Source: Gonatopus flavifemur (taxonomy: Eukaryota; Arthropoda; Insecta; Hymenoptera; Dryinidae). Taken from it: a DNA stretch of 64,000 bases. Positions 1 to 12,820 of this stretch are shown here, one piece after another. Both the position numbers and the translations under genes were made by a program. The notes beneath the pieces are model-generated. The model was not told the origin of the DNA. It saw only the letters and a program-made list of their open reading frames with translations, and ran no database searches. The stretch lies in assembly GCA_018340375.1 (NCBI GenBank), contig JAFFJZ010000002.1, positions 25,376,001 through 25,440,000 of the forward strand, given 5' to 3'. Numbering within the stretch: the first letter of the stretch is position 1; every line of letters begins with the position of its first letter.

Positions 1-50
1 ATCAATGCTTCCATGAATGATATACATTAAAACTATTTTCTGAATACATT

Positions 51-476
51 CTGCTGAAAATTCCCAATACAGAAAGATTCAAAACGATAAACTTTATCTA
101 TAGTTTTCAATTAGGTTTTTGAATACGGAATTTACAATTTTTTATCGTTCCTGAACGATAGAACTCTATCTTTCCTCATCGTATTCTATAGAATTTATCA
201 TAAAACGTAAGTGGTGTTATCGTAAAATTTTTACAGAAAAAGTACTACTTATTTCAGAATAAATGAGTATTATTTTTCAAACAAGTGGTACTTTTTTGTA
301 CGTATTTGCTGATAAAACCACATCCTGTTAAATTTTATACGACACGATAAGGAACGATTGAAGTTCTATCGTTTAAGAAGATTACAACATAGTAAATTCC
401 GTATTCAAAAACCTTATTGAAAACTATAGAGAAAATTTATCATTTTGAATGGTTCTTTATTGGGAATTTTTAGCAG
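51..476. repeat. Foldback repeat, about 425 bp, with arms of about 200 bp
   Basis: The left arm (51-about 250) reappears as its reverse complement in the right arm (about 290-476). Both ends read CTGCT(g/a)AAAATTCCCAAT, and the motif GTTTTTGAATACGGAATTTA occurs in both arms about 55 bp from the ends. Words such as ATCGTT, TATCG and GATAGAACT recur in both orientations. No coding potential is seen. No clear target duplication flanks it, so the mobilising family is unknown. It may be a non-autonomous foldback transposon. Confidence 0.75.
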
Positions 477-2314
477 GTTAGGGTAATTGAAAATCCGCGA
501 AAGGTACTGCACGGGTATATACTGAAGGAAATGAAAAGCTTCTCCCTTTGATTATCTTGTGAAATGCTTGATTTGGTGATGACTTCAGTTACCCTTACAG
601 CAAAAATTTTGCTTTGTCTAAAAGATTCGTACTGCAATATACAATATATTATGCAGCAGTTTTGGCTGTCTTTAATAAGATGTCTCAATTTCAAAAGTCT
701 GAAAGCTGTCTTCAGATTTCTTTTAGATCTCTCCTCCAGATTCCTGAAACGAGGACGTATGCAGTGAAGACTGTCGCATAAGACATTTTCTACACATTCG
801 GTAGAAATCTTTCAGACGAAGCAAAATTTTCGCTGCATGGGTAGTGACAACTACATACGTATACTGTTTGATCTTCAGAGAAGCTACTCGTCTCTTGATT
901 AAATGATTAACTTATTTCACTGATAACTCGAGAATTCAGCTCATCACAGCATTATGTGAAAAGATAAATCTTGTTACTTTCTTCCTGAAAAGTTTACCCG
1001 TGGAATACAACCCTATTTTATCGTTCAATATTGGCAAAATATAATTCAAAGGTTACTGTGTATGTACTCAAGAATTCAAGGAGCAACTTGCATTCCTTAT
1101 ATGCAAAAAAAAAATCGAGAAGATGAGCGTTGGTTTTTTGCCTCTGAAACCCATGTAACCTCCTGATCAAATAAAAAAATCAATCATAGATGCTAAATAC
1201 ATAAACTACGACCCGTTCGTTGTTCACTGGTCACTCTATTCTATGTGTAAGCGTTTATATTTTCAAACAGCCGTTAACGACCGGAAAATGTAATTTTGAC
1301 AACGTCGCAATGGAATCGGTCGGTAACAACCAAACACCGTAAGATTTACCCACAAAGCTGAATACATTACAAAAGAAAAATGTAATGTTTAAAGAGTCTT
1401 TAGCATCGACAGAAAAAATGTAAACTTTACAGTAAGAACATACGCTATTCGTATTATCGTGTTCATAACGCAATATTTACATTTTTTTTATTGCTATTAT
1501 TATCGTGGTAACTCTGAATCTTTCAATATGAAACTGACTATTGGAAGTAGAGAATTTGTTCGGTGACATTTCCTGAAAGAAAATGTAATTTTTCAAAATA
1601 AATACTTTACTTCTATTATTACCTCTTATGATCCAAAACATTACAAATTTCTCTGCTGTATTTGCAAGAAATTTGGTATAGAGCCAAAAATTACAGAACA
1701 AACTGTACTTTCTCTCTTTTTTTTTCCCAGTGTAAGTTTTGTTATTTACCAGCAGATTTAATCAACTACCTTTGTAACATTTTTCAATCTTGCAGGTTCA
1801 ACGTAGGTGCAATGTGCATAAATTTCATGTTCAATGTGAAATTTACGTACATTGCAACCACATAGAATGTGCAAAATTCGAAAATGTTATCAGGGTAATT
1901 AATCGACCATGCAACAAAAAGATAGCAAACCGTTTTACAATTTATGAAAGCTATATCATCGAAGACTCATTATCAAGATGATATTAATTTTTTCCACAAT
2001 CTCACTAACATTTATTTCACAAACAACAATCTTACTAACGATTCTCAACTGTTCAACTTTTTATAATGTATTGTGATAGCAATTTTTCATACATATGTTT
2101 TTTACACGAATTCTTTGTACGTATTTATATGCAATTTTTTCTAACACACTATCTTTGTAAATTCACAGTTGTATTTTTACCCTGAAATGCCCAGTATCTG
2201 AGCGAAACGTTAGCTCTTTCAATAAACAGCACTGCTCGGCCACATGGATGATTTTTCCTGTTGTTTAATCTCAATAATATTTACATGTCGTCGTATAGTC
2301 AAATTAGTGCATTA
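477..2314. other. Non-coding stretch, no gene recognised
   Basis: Only short open frames are present (up to 74 codons), none resembling a known protein. Between about 1233 and 1872 the words TGTAA/TTACA and CTATTCTATGTG/CACATAGAATGTG recur in both orientations, suggesting a decayed foldback element. Around 2190-2240 the text GAGCGAAACGTTAG followed by AATAAA (2221-2226) resembles the 3' tail of a retroelement or transcript, but nothing upstream supports that. Confidence 0.4.
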
Positions 2315-2664
2315 CACGGAGAGAAAAAATTTGCTGACGCAGCAAATCGAGGTATTATATATAGAATAGCAAAATTTTTTGCTGACCTAGCTAAAAATTT
2401 GCTACAACAGCCATCGTGTTAGCTACGACAGCAATTTTTTAGCTGCGGCAGCAAAAAATGTTGGCTCCGCCAGCGAATTTTCAGTATTATATACAGAATA
2501 GCAAACAAATTTTGCTGGGATAGCAAACATTTTTTACTGCCACAGCTAACAAGATTGCTGGAACAGCAAATAGTTTGCTGTCACAGCAAAAAGTTTGCTG
2601 CTCTGGCAAAAGGAACCCAGCAAAAGTAGATTTCGCTGCCACAGCGAATTCCTTTTTCTCCGTG
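2315..2664. mobile_element. CACGGAG-ended non-autonomous element, GCTG/CAGC word family
   Basis: It starts CACGGAGAGAAAAA and ends TTTTTCTCCGTG, with TA on both sides (2313-2314 and 2665-2666) as the target duplication. The 350-bp interior is almost entirely repeats of AGCAAA, TTTGCTG and GCTGNNNCAGC in both orientations, plus two copies of TATTATATA(c/t)AGAATAGC. It has no open frame. A related but broken copy hosts the DD41D and pogo-like insertions near 35-38.6 kb. The element is probably CACTA-like (2-bp duplication, CAC ends), but this is inferred from ends alone. Confidence 0.8.
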
Positions 2665-5170
2665 TATTGATTGCAATTGAATTAAGGTTCCCGCTCTTGA
2701 TATAAATGTCTGGTGATAAAAATCCTGGGAGTTTGAATTTTATTCAAGTCTCTGTATACCGTGACACCACTGTACATCATTTGGACGACTCTCTTTCTCT
2801 TCGATAGTACTTGTTCATGTATAGTGGCTTGTATAAAAATCCAATCACATGAGGTTCGTATGCGATACGTGAAAATTATGCATATTATGATACATGATGA
2901 AATTTCTACGTAGGTTGGACATAAGAAATGCTGATATTCATAAATAAAATGAAATGATTAGTAAGTTACGCGATTATATTCTCCTTAGATTCAAAGTTAA
3001 TGATTACAAGCGAAGGAGTGGAGTAGGAGAGAAGAGGATATAACAAGCCATGAAAAAAGAATTGACATTTCTCAAGCTCGGTCAGGTTGAGAATCAGTAG
3101 GGTAACCATGTTACCGGTGACAATTTTCATCAACGACGCTAGTATAACTTATATCGGTCGGCTGGTTACGAAGTTCGAGAGAGAAAGAGGAGAGCATAAA
3201 AACGAACAAAAAGAAGAAAGGACAAAGGAGCTTGTTGCTTTGCTTCCACGAAATATCAGACGACATTGCGCGAAGGAAAAATGTTTACTGAGTGGGAGAA
3301 AAGAGATGAGGGCACATAAAATGGATAGCCCCGTGTGTGCGTATGAGAGTCCGTTGTAAGATCTTCCCAACGAACTCGTAAAATGGAACGAGGCAATGGA
3401 GACTCTGAAGGATGATCGAAAATTCCCAGTTTTACGATAAAGATGATTTGAAGGATATGTTATTGCGATAATTTTGTACGTGCGATGTTTTAATTGTCTA
3501 TATACTTTCAAGATATTTTATGTCAGAAGAATATTACGTTACCAATTACAGTGTTCAAATCGTTTCATAGAACTATCCTTGCAGTAGGAACAATTCTAGG
3601 AGACCTTTATACTCACATGCAGAGGAGGAGTCTTGTCAAAGCGGTAGATCTTGGATATTTGCTTTGTTAATATGAGAAAGGTTCTTACAGAATTACTTCT
3701 GCTTAGCAAGTCCAGATCAATTATTGTTAATTTATCATAATTCAGCAATGTTCTTGCTGAAAGTTCGCAAATGTTTTGCTCATTAAGTACAGCAACATTG
3801 TAAAACAATTCCCTCTGAAAAATTTAGTTGAAGTTTCTTGAGATTTAGTAAAAACTTACAGTCACGTTTGCTGAACTTTTTTCACAATGAAGTTTTCCAA
3901 AACCCCTGCTTAAGCAAGAATTTTTATTACCTTTCTTCCTTTCTAAAACTATCCACCGTAAAAAACGTCATAATCCATGATATCGCATGGGAAGAATACT
4001 TTACAAGTATGGTATGGTATTTACTGCTTCAATATTTCAGCTCAAGAATTATGATTTCATAACGACAAGGAACGATAATCAATCGATCAATGAGTGGAAA
4101 ATTTGAAATATCCATTTTTATGACATGACGACATCGACGGATTACTGTTAAAAAACAGATACCGATCCCCTTATAATTTCCCGCTAAATTCAGACGCTCA
4201 TTTCGAAACTATATCGATGTCAAGAGGATGAGGGTAGAAGAAAATGTATGGTAATTCGTAACCGATAAGGAGATGTTTCCACCTTCAACGATATCAGCGT
4301 ACTCACCTGATCAAAATGAACCTCTAATGACGAAAAGTAGTTTGGACCTCTTGCATAATCGTATTATGGTTAGTAGTGAGCCCGTCTTCGACCCCCATTT
4401 ATCACCAAGCTCTGAAGTAAGGAATTTATCGAACCAGCGAAAGGTCTATTAGGGATTTCCAAATTATATCGTGTGAGAGTAAGTTACCTTATCATAATTG
4501 ATTTTTAGAAAACAGGTCAAAAGTTGTCCGCTAATGACAGTGATTTTAAGATTTTCTTGTTATCCTTGAAATATGATTTTTCTGATCAAATGATTGATAG
4601 CAGTGTTAGAAATTGGTGATATAACAAGATTAGATTAAGACAATTAAGGAGCTTGATATCTATGCATTGATGTTTCTTGAGAATAAATATAGAATTATTC
4701 ACTCATCACTCAGTTTTATATACAATTTTTCATAGATAAGCCCGAATTTTAAATTGATCACTCAGATCGAATTTTGGATGAAACACTTATCAGTTCATAA
4801 AATACAATCAAGGCTCTCGTTCCGTTTTAATCTCAAAGACCATTTAGAATCGCTTGTTCTTTTCTAATGGGTGAATGCAAGTAATCTAATCCACAGTTGT
4901 GTAAAACCACGAGCGACGATAACATTGTTGGTATTTTAGCCTCCGCGATATTAAATTCATGTGCAAATAGTTCACGAATTATCCAATCAAAATTATTCAA
5001 TTACAATCGCTTGTTACAAATTCTCTAACGCTTTGATTTTCGCATAGTGGTTTTGGTTGTTTAATGAGTTCTCAGGATTTCTTGTGGTTGCGAATTTCAC
5101 TTAAAAACCTACATCTTTGCAGAAAGAAAAAGATTGTTTTATGTAAGACGGGCGTAACAGAGTATAAATC
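2665..5170. other. Non-coding stretch with a purine-rich tract
   Basis: About 3170-3310 is rich in A and G on the plus strand and open in two frames (90 codons plus, 120 codons minus at 3149-3511). The minus-strand product is serine-, leucine- and phenylalanine-rich as expected from translating the complement of a purine tract, so I do not call a gene. Around 3700-3960 AGCAA/TTGCT words recur without clear ends. Nothing else is recognised. Confidence 0.4.
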
Positions 5171-5287
5171 ATTTCAGTCACTCTCTAGGCTATTACAAGA
5201 CCTTGTGAGGTCTCAAAAGTCCCTCAAAAATCCCCAAAAGGGGCCTGGTGAGGCCTCGCGAAGCCTAGAGAATGACTAGAGTGAAAT
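5171..5287. repeat. CTAGG palindromic short element, copy 1
   Basis: The left end ATTTCAGTCACTCTCTAGGC pairs with the right end GCCTAGAGAATGACTAGAGTGAAAT (described in parts: GCCTAGAG at 5263-5270, AGTGAAAT at the end). The interior holds CCTTGTGAGG, CCCCAAAAGGGG and CCTCGCGAAGC, so the 117-bp element folds almost fully. A sister copy lies in opposite orientation at 27137-27247. No target duplication is clear. Confidence 0.7.
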
Positions 5288-6301
5288 ATCATCCCATTCG
5301 TATCAAAATATCGTTACCGAACAATACTTTTGAACAGGGATGATAGTTTTCAGGATTGAGGTGATTTTTGTGTTGATTGCATGAAAAAACGATTGCGTTG
5401 AGCGAAGTTCATGTACAACGATTCTTCAATATAAATGTAAATGACATCAAAATCTGGTTAGGGATAAAAATATATGAATTAGGTGAACTCAGTTTCGTGC
5501 ATAATTCATGCAAAGCCTTCAACTTCAAGAAGATTGATTTATAAATCAAGTTCAGAATTCAATTTTAGTTCTTATAAACAAATAAAATTCTTGAAATACA
5601 GCATATCATGATGTCTAATTCATAAAGAACTGATTACAAAATCCACGAGATTGAACTGCAAGAAAATGAGAATAAATTGTCCAGCATCATTCAAATATTC
5701 GATGTTCTCGTCGCTACCATGCACGAGTGGAGTAATTATTCTTCAGTGTATGAAAATTGTATCATTCGTAGAGTAAATACACTCGAGAATGTCGTCAACA
5801 ATTGGCATGGTATGTACATCACCAAACTACTGGATTTTGTATGAATCAACAGTTCCTCATCAAAAACAGTATTGAACGTTGCTCTCGAACAAAGGACACA
5901 GAGCTGATGTGAAATTTAATTAATTCTATACCATCATTTCCTACCGTCATTTATCGAACTTTATCAATAAATGCCAGATGCATCTGCCTTGAAGAATCAC
6001 CATTCATTCAGTTGTTCCAGCTAAGTTTTAGCTGAAATATAAACAAAACGGTTTATTCAATGGGAATCAAAAATTTAACTGTGACAAATACCATTCTTCT
6101 CTTTTTTTGTCAGTGTACGATATAGATGAAGTCTATTTGGTAGCAGAAAGTACAATGTTTTGGAAGAGACAGATGACCACACTTTAGAGACAACGACCTT
6201 TCAAGATCGAATAAGGTTCAACCATCACTCTAAATGCCGGACCGAAATTGACCATATTCAGCATTCGCTGAGTATTTTGACTATTTTTCAAGACTACTCA
6301 A
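5288..6301. other. Non-coding stretch with one orphan element end
   Basis: No gene is recognised. At about 6103-6115 the text TTTTTTTGTCAGTGTA looks like the right end of a CACTG-type element, and AGCTAAGTTTTAGCT at about 6020 is a foldback word, but no matching left end is visible. It is probably a truncated member of the CACTG group. Confidence 0.35.
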
Positions 6302-6423
6302 CACTGTCTACTGTACTATAAAGAATAATTGTGGAATTTTCCCCCAACAAATGGTGACAGCGAAGTTCCTCCACAGATAGGAAATTTCTTACCGTAATTT
6401 GATGGAATAACCAACCCAAAAAA

Positions 6424-6508
6424 CAGAATAGTTCCTCAAAGTGGTGGAAAAATCCCTCAATTTTGATAGAAAAACAATTCCCTCGTGATGAAAGGACGAA
6501 ATCCACCA
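6424..6508 (+). repeat. 85-bp dispersed repeat, copy 1
   Basis: This block (AATAGTTCCTCAAA at 6426-6439 through GAAATCCACCA) matches 47875-47959 in the same orientation at roughly three of four bases. A possible larger element spans 6302-6545, because CACTGT at 6302 and TTTTTTACAGTG at 6545 look like paired ends. The flanking dinucleotides differ (AA and TG), so that extent is uncertain. There is no coding potential. Confidence 0.55.
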
Positions 6509-7362
6509 ACAGCTCGAAGAAGACCTCCCCACATTTTTTACAGTGTGGGTTAACAATAAGTTTCACTAAAATTATTACAATCAGTCTTTTTCATCACTGC
6601 TATTCATTAAATTTCAACGAAGGATTGATTTTTTATAATATTCAGCGAGGAACTTCATCAATAGTTTTATCTACAAAATTGATCAGAATTTCCAAGAACG
6701 CTCGCATATTTAAACAAACACACATTCAAAAACCACGAGGTTTTCTTTTTCACAGAAACCATATTTGTTAAATCATTTTACCAGCGGGAATTCCACGCGA
6801 GTCAAAGTAATTAGACCCCAGGTAAATATGAACTTATTTTTCTCTGAAATTCCTAATTAAAACGGTTGGTGGTTCCACAAATCCAATTAATTTCTCATTA
6901 TGAAAATTAATTTGGATTTATGAAATTCTTCCTTTCATTACGAAAAAACCACTCTGAGTGAACTCCAAACGAATCAAATTAATGCTTATAAAGAACGAAT
7001 TCAAATCATGAAAATTCAGATTACGACAGAAACATAAGGAAATAAAGGCATAAGGAAAAGACATATATCCTAATGGAAATTTGAGAAGGAAATGTAAAGT
7101 AAGGATGGGCTGGATTCCTTGGACCGCGATTTTATTCAAAAATATTGTATATGAAAAAGCAAGTTATCAAAGAAGTTTAAATTCATCAAGAATTAAATAC
7201 TGAAGAATCGGAGGATGAATACATTTCTTATGTTCCAATATTGTTTGACAATAACTTATTCTCTTTAAAAATATTAATTCTGTGCCGGGATCCATGAAAC
7301 AATGGTGGTATTCAACGATTTTTTCCGTGTTTAATTCAAGTAATGAATATAACGATCCTACA

Positions 7363-7618
7363 CACCGAAAAAAATCATTAGTTACCTTTACTCCAAATTA
7401 GTTCCAGCGATCAGATACAGTTATTGATATTTGGATAACTAAAATGGGCGTTGGCTCAAATAATTAAAAATTTAATTTCTCTGACTTTAGTTGCTGTTAT
7501 TAATTTGAAGTTGTCTCTACTACAGCTTTTATTACCGGCTTCTATTCTTTTATTACTCGGAACTAATTTTCACAACTTCCTTTAGTTCATTCGGTAAAAT
7601 AAATTATTTTTTTCGATG
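7363..7618. mobile_element. CACCGA-ended non-autonomous element with CA duplication
   Basis: The ends CACCGAAAAAAATCATT and AATTATTTTTTTCGATG are near-perfect inverted repeats. CA precedes (7361-7362) and follows (7619-7620), a 2-bp target duplication. The 256-bp interior repeats TTATTA, AACTAA and GAACTAAT-like words in both orientations and carries no gene. It shares the CAC-A/G-rich end style and 2-bp duplication of the CACTG group. Confidence 0.7.
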
Positions 7619-7668
7619 CATTGTTCAAAATAGAAACAATTTTCATTCATTTAATTGAAAAATTTCCT

Positions 7669-7989
7669 GAAGGAGTGACCGCAAAATCGGCCTGTTTTTC
7701 CCCGGTGAGCATAACATTGATTTTGGAGATAAAGAAATCGACGGAATCGATAAATTCTTGACAAAATGAATTCTCTTCTATAAAAAACCTATCGAGGTTT
7801 ATTGATTTTTATAAAATCTTGATCAAAATTTGATACTACTTTACCTGTAAAACCAGTGTTATGCTCACCAGGAGATTGTATATTCTCGCAAATGATCAAC
7901 AAAGAGTATGTTTTAGAATGCATTCTAACCTGAAACCCGCGGTCCCAGAAAATAGGCGGAAAAATAGTCTTTTTTGCGGTCACTCTTTC
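7669..7989. mobile_element. MITE-like element with GTGACCGCAAAA inverted ends
   Basis: The left end GAAGGAGTGACCGCAAAA pairs with the right end TTTTGCGGTCACTCTTTC. An inner inverted pair, GGTGAGCATAACATTG (about 7704-7719) and CAGTGTTATGCTCACC (7854-7869), makes a second stem. The interior is A+T rich and non-coding; the 67-codon minus frame at its right end is a by-product. The target duplication is not clear. This is a different family from the CACTG group. Confidence 0.65.
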
Positions 7990-8125
7990 CATTACATATG
8001 AATAAAAATTCAGTTACCAAAATCTAAGGTTGTAGATAATGTGATGTACAAAAAATGGGAAATTCATCCACGTACAACTGAATTTTCAATTCACATGATT
8101 AAGAACTGAAGATTCTACTCATCAG

Positions 8126-8171
8126 TGTATTTGAAAAATGAATAAAATTTCAAGAAATTGCAAACAGTGTA
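8126..8171 (+). repeat. Right end of a CACTGTT-type element, sister of 19886-20072
   Basis: The last 45 bp (TTTGAAAAATGAAT, then TTTCAAG, then AACAGTGTA) match the right end of the element at 20028-20074. The left end is not recognisable, so only the right terminus is annotated. The flank is TA, as for most CACTG-type elements. Confidence 0.5.
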
Positions 8172-9879
8172 TATAGTTCAATTACGTGAGCTGAGTTTCG
8201 ATGTAGAATATCACAATGCTCCCTATACACTGTGAAACCATTCAACGGATGTTCAACGTTTATTTTCTTACCGATTCATTACTTCTATCGAGATAGCCAT
8301 AAGGCGAGAGCAAATTTCTACCGTTATGGAAGTAAGCTGCTACTGCACCGATAGGAGTTAGTAACCTAACCGATGAAAGCAAATCAAAATCTTGTTCATT
8401 CACTGTGTTATCGTTCCTCCTTTTGTGTTACGTGCACACACATACATATTCAGATGCTTACAAACCATATATATCGATATGATCCGTACATACATAACAC
8501 ATCTATTTATAAACTGAACGGTAAGGGTCAGGGTTTATAGTTGATAGATATCGGATCGCTTGAAAGGGTTGAGGAAGCAGAATAATGGATTATATTTCTT
8601 TTTTGTACAACGAGTAATTGATGAAACAAAAGGAAGAAAATTGATTCAACTCTTACAGACGGACTGAAGACTGCGATGATCAAATACGAAAGGTCATTCG
8701 GTTTCTCTGACATGTTTATTTATCTCGAGCTTTCTTCTTTTCCGGCGAAGAAAGAATAACGTTGGAAAATTCTCTGAAGAGAATTGAAAAACATCCACCT
8801 TTGTGGGCGAGCTAGTGATTTTTTTAATCAATTCAATTGAAAACTTCTTTGTGAGTAACTCTTTTGTATGTTCAGATTTTAAATAAATATACTTTGAAGA
8901 ATAATGCTATTTCATTTGAAATACTGTAATTCCTGTCTTCAAATCAAAGGATTCTCTCGAATAAAATTCACTGAATCTTGAATATTTCTTAATTAACACG
9001 AAAAGGGAAGGGGATATGAATAGTTCAAATATCCCTGAAATGAAATAGTTCCCAAAATGAGAGGATATGTTTCAAAAACAGACTGATGTATTACAAAAGT
9101 ATTTGTCAATGCCAGACCTAACGTTTGAGATTGCACTCTATTAAGGAGTAACGACAGAGGGATGTGTGCAAACTTTTTCCTTTTATTGCCTTGTAAAATG
9201 TGAAGAAACTTTGACATGATATCATGAAACTGTGTGTAACGCTATAATTTTGGACGTAACATCGTCTTGGTGGGAAATCCGGACTATGAAACTTTATGAA
9301 GAACATGTAGTTACAAAGTACGTTTCCGTTTGAGTCTGGATAAAATATCCATTCAAATCTTATTTTGCATGTACGTGAATTCAACAGCGAGTAACTGAAT
9401 TTCATGGTTGTAATTCATCAACGGTGTTAACATTTCTCATAGGGTAGTTAACCTTTTTTTCACGTATTCCATTTTTTCATGAAAGAGGGTCTCTGCATTA
9501 AATGCGAATCGACACAATCTATTATTCGATCATATAAAATCTTTGGGTTTGATTTATGTGTGTTTTATATGTGATGGAAAAAGTGTCATAAACATGTATC
9601 ACACAGACATAATTCTTACATATACCAGGGTTCCAAAAAAACCGATCCACCTGGGTTTTATTGGATGTTACTGGGTTTTTTGGGTTTTATCAAATTCATT
9701 CACATTAATTGCGTCACAGTGATAAGACTTTCAGAAAAATTCTTGAATTTAATACGAAATTCCTGATGAAATGTCAGATTCCACATTAAATTGAATAATA
9801 TTCCAAAATTTATTGCTGTAATTCAACATTCATTTATTGAATTTCACGAATATGTTTATGTTATTAAAATTGATATGTG
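8172..9879. other. Non-coding stretch, nothing recognised
   Basis: Open frames of 61-95 codons occur on the minus strand (8528-8713, 8993-9217, 9118-9405). None has a recognisable domain, and the 9.0-9.4 kb pair overlap each other in different frames, as expected by chance in A+T-rich DNA. The text ACTGGGTTTTTTGGGTTTTA near 9670 is a local low-complexity run. Confidence 0.4.
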
Positions 9880-10107
9880 ATCCATTTTCCGAATAATCAT
9901 TATTTATCTATCAGTTCATTATTAATTTCTTAAAAAATTGGGCAATGCAAGGAATTTAATTACCCATTACTTAAATTACTTGATGGATAATTTTCTCAAA
10001 TACATTATCCATTATTTGAGTGATGGGTCATCAAATTCCGTACATTGTCCACGTTTTGAGCAATGAATAATCAACGAATAGATAAATATTATTATTCGGA
10101 AATGGAT
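9880..10107. repeat. Foldback repeat with ATCCATTTTCCGAATAAT ends
   Basis: ATCCATTTTCCGAATAATCA at the left pairs with the complement of TTATTCGGAAATGGAT at the right, and both continue with TTTATCTAT. The interior repeats CATTAC, GATGG(A/G)T and CAATG words in both directions. No duplication or protein is seen; it is probably a non-autonomous foldback element. Confidence 0.6.
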
Positions 10108-10363
10108 AATAATTGCATGTTAATTATATATTATGATAAAATTGAAAAATGGAAGATCAAAATTTCTTTCTTGACGATCTCTGTTTAAACGAAATTAAAT
10201 TCAATATATATGATAATTTGGAAGAAATATTCACTATTCTCACAGGATTAATAATAATCTATGAACAGCAAGAAATACAGCAAGCGAAGATGAAACAATT
10301 CACATCGCATTGATTTTAATTATTTTTCGATAATTCGGTAGAGCAGAACCGTACAGTTTGGTT

Positions 10364-11671
10364 CACTGAGAAAAAAAATTTGTGAGCTCAACGAAAATGT
10401 AGTTGACTCAACTACGCCAGGAGGTTAGATACGTTCAACTAACTCTGGAAGTTGAATTAAATCATTCACCAAGTTGGCCGACTCCGTTAAGTCAACTACG
10501 TGGATGGTTGAAGCAATGAAAAATTGGTTCCGTCAAGTATCTTAATACATTTGACATAAAACGATACAGAATCGTTTAGACTCATTATGTGCTTGTCATA
10601 CTATCTTACATTTTTGTGTCGAATGCACGTAACAATTGATCCCAAGTTTTTAAATTTCTGAATCAACTCAGATTTTCTTTTCAATCGTTTTTCAAGAGTC
10701 GTTGAATCAATTCTACACTCGGTTGCAATAAATTTCCAAAAAAGTTCATTGAATCCAATAGTATTTGATTTCAATGTACAAATAACGAGAAAAAACAAAT
10801 ACAAAATTTCGATTACACAAACCATTGAATGGAAGAGGAGTTCTTTTACCGATGATGAAGACTCTCTCTCTCCTCCACCAACGGCGGATAAAGAAGTACA
10901 GCGGGTTGTCAGTCAGAACAGAGAGTTTGGAGCCCTCATCGAGAATCGAACCTACCTACCTACGTGCCTACCTAACCTCATCAAATTCACGCTTTAACTG
11001 ACGTAGCTATACGACGATATACGATTCTCGTGACACAGAATGCAAGTCATTCCCAAACCCTGTTAGTATCTTGTACCTCGTCATTAGAAATCAAAACCAA
11101 TTTCAAAGACATTGTTATAAAATACTTCAGTGTGTCTTCTGAAATTTATTTCTATTGAATATCTCCTGAGATTGAAAAATATGTAGAATGAATACGGAAG
11201 TAAAATTCTTTTCAAGCAAATGCTGTGGTGATGTTTTGTGGATATATTGAAAAAAAAACAATCAACTGGACATCGGAATACCCTGAACTCGAGAATAATG
11301 TTGATTAGTTCCTGGTGTATCATTAAATCAAACAATCGAATCAATTGGAATAATCAATTATTTTCATTCAATTAATGATCTGAAGTTTGTAAACGGAAAC
11401 ATTTTTTGTTCATGCAACTGTTCACGTGAGTTGATTCACTTCTTGCTTGGGAGGTTGACTCAACTCCTTGCGATTTTGAATAGAATTTTCTCTGATTCCT
11501 TGAATTTCATTCGTGTTGGTTCATACAATCAAGTGATAGGTTTGAAACAATGAAACGCGTTGTAGTTGATTCTACAAATTCCAAGTCGTTTCAACGAAAA
11601 ATTCATTGATTCACTTAAAAATTTTCCAACTACACTAGGTGGTTGATGGCACTTTTATTTTTTTCTCAGTG
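10364..11671. mobile_element. Largest CACTGAG element, GTTGACTCAAC words, TT duplication
   Basis: It begins CACTGAGAAAAAAAATTTG at 10364 and ends ATTTTTTTCTCAGTG at 11671, flanked by TT on both sides. The terminal portions carry GTAGTTGACTCAACTAC, AGTTGAATTAA and CAACTACA in both orientations. The middle (about 10560-11400) is less repetitive and may be another insertion or the original cargo. It contains a pyrimidine run (CTCTCTCTCTCC, 10863-10874) and CCTACCTACCTACG-type repeats. Open frames of up to 86 codons are unrecognised. At 1308 bp it is the longest member of the group here. Confidence 0.6.
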
Positions 11672-12420
11672 TTTGAAAAGGTGGGTCAAAATTTGGAAAT
11701 TTCAACCATCGAGAATCCTGTGTTGCAAAAAGGAATTATAAACTGAAAAGTACTAACAAGTACTTTTTCGAATAGATTTGTATAAAGAAATGTGAAAATA
11801 TTTCGGTTTTTGATTAATGTTATAATTCCATTCCAAACAAAATTCACCCAATGTCCCTGGTAAAAATCCAAAAGTGAAATATGATCTTTTTTCCTCCGTG
11901 CGTTAAACTCTCAACTTTTCTTGGAAAGAAAATATTTTTGAGATAAATAACATGAATTTGTGTGGATCTAATAAACAGTGACTGAACGAATGAGACAGAG
12001 TTTTAACCGTACGAATCTTTTCAGAATGTGTAACCATTATTCACGAGATAATTGAAAGTGATTTGGAATCTGATAATCAATCGGAACACATTTCTATGTT
12101 GATACATGCAGGTAATACTATCAAAGAAGAGTTTATAAATAAATTAATATGATCGCAATTGGAGATACATCTGTTTACAATTTCTGTTGACTGATGAATC
12201 GATGAAATCTAGTTTCACTGATGACTGACGAATCAGTGACATTGATCGAACTCTCAGTGATTAGCGTAATGGCTGTTTGAAACAGTGGTTTTTTCACTGA
12301 TTCAGATTTGGAGAGATGATTAATCCATGTCAGTGATGTCGTTTCTTGAATAGGATCGATCGATTTTGTTTTATCGACAAGATGATATCTAATTTCCATA
12401 CATTCTATTAAAATGTATCT
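11672..12420. other. Non-coding stretch with a TCACTGAT word cluster
   Basis: Between about 12175 and 12340 the words TCACTGAT, ATCAGTGA and TGACTGATGAATC recur on both strands, the texture of a foldback element, but no clean ends are visible. The rest shows no gene; the 74-codon minus frame lies in the word cluster. Confidence 0.35.
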
Positions 12421-12620
12421 CGTCGGTCAAATGACAAGGTGTGACAAGTCACGTTTTTGAATAACTTTTATTTTCATGATAATAGATGTTCTGATCGCGA
12501 TCTCTCGTTCGTCTGAACCATACCTATTCAGATTAACTCAATTCCGAAATCATGAAAATTTAGAAAAAAATGAAGAAATAATTATGAAGCGACTTGCCAC
12601 GTTTTGCGACGTGACCTACG
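12421..12620. mobile_element. CGTCGGTCA-ended element, copy 1 of the 12.4/31.4 kb family
   Basis: The ends are inverted: CGTCGGTCAAATGACAAG at the left matches, with scattered changes, the complement of the right end (GTGACCTACG). The body contains GTCACGTTTTTGAATAA, then TTCATGATAA and TGATCGCG. The same order and orientation recur at 31384-31613. It is about 200 bp, non-coding. No obvious duplication is visible. Confidence 0.65.
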
Positions 12621-12820
12621 ATCTATGGAAAATTCGATACATTCGTCATACTAAAAGATTATCATCATTCATATATTGAAATCTTATCAAAGATGATATG
12701 CAAAGTCAATTCTAAAACCTGACCCAGTCCTACATTATGTATAAAGCGCTTGGGGGTTATGAACAAGTCCACTAGCTCTTGAATCTCAATATGCATATCA
12801 CCACGAATGCAGTTTATATA

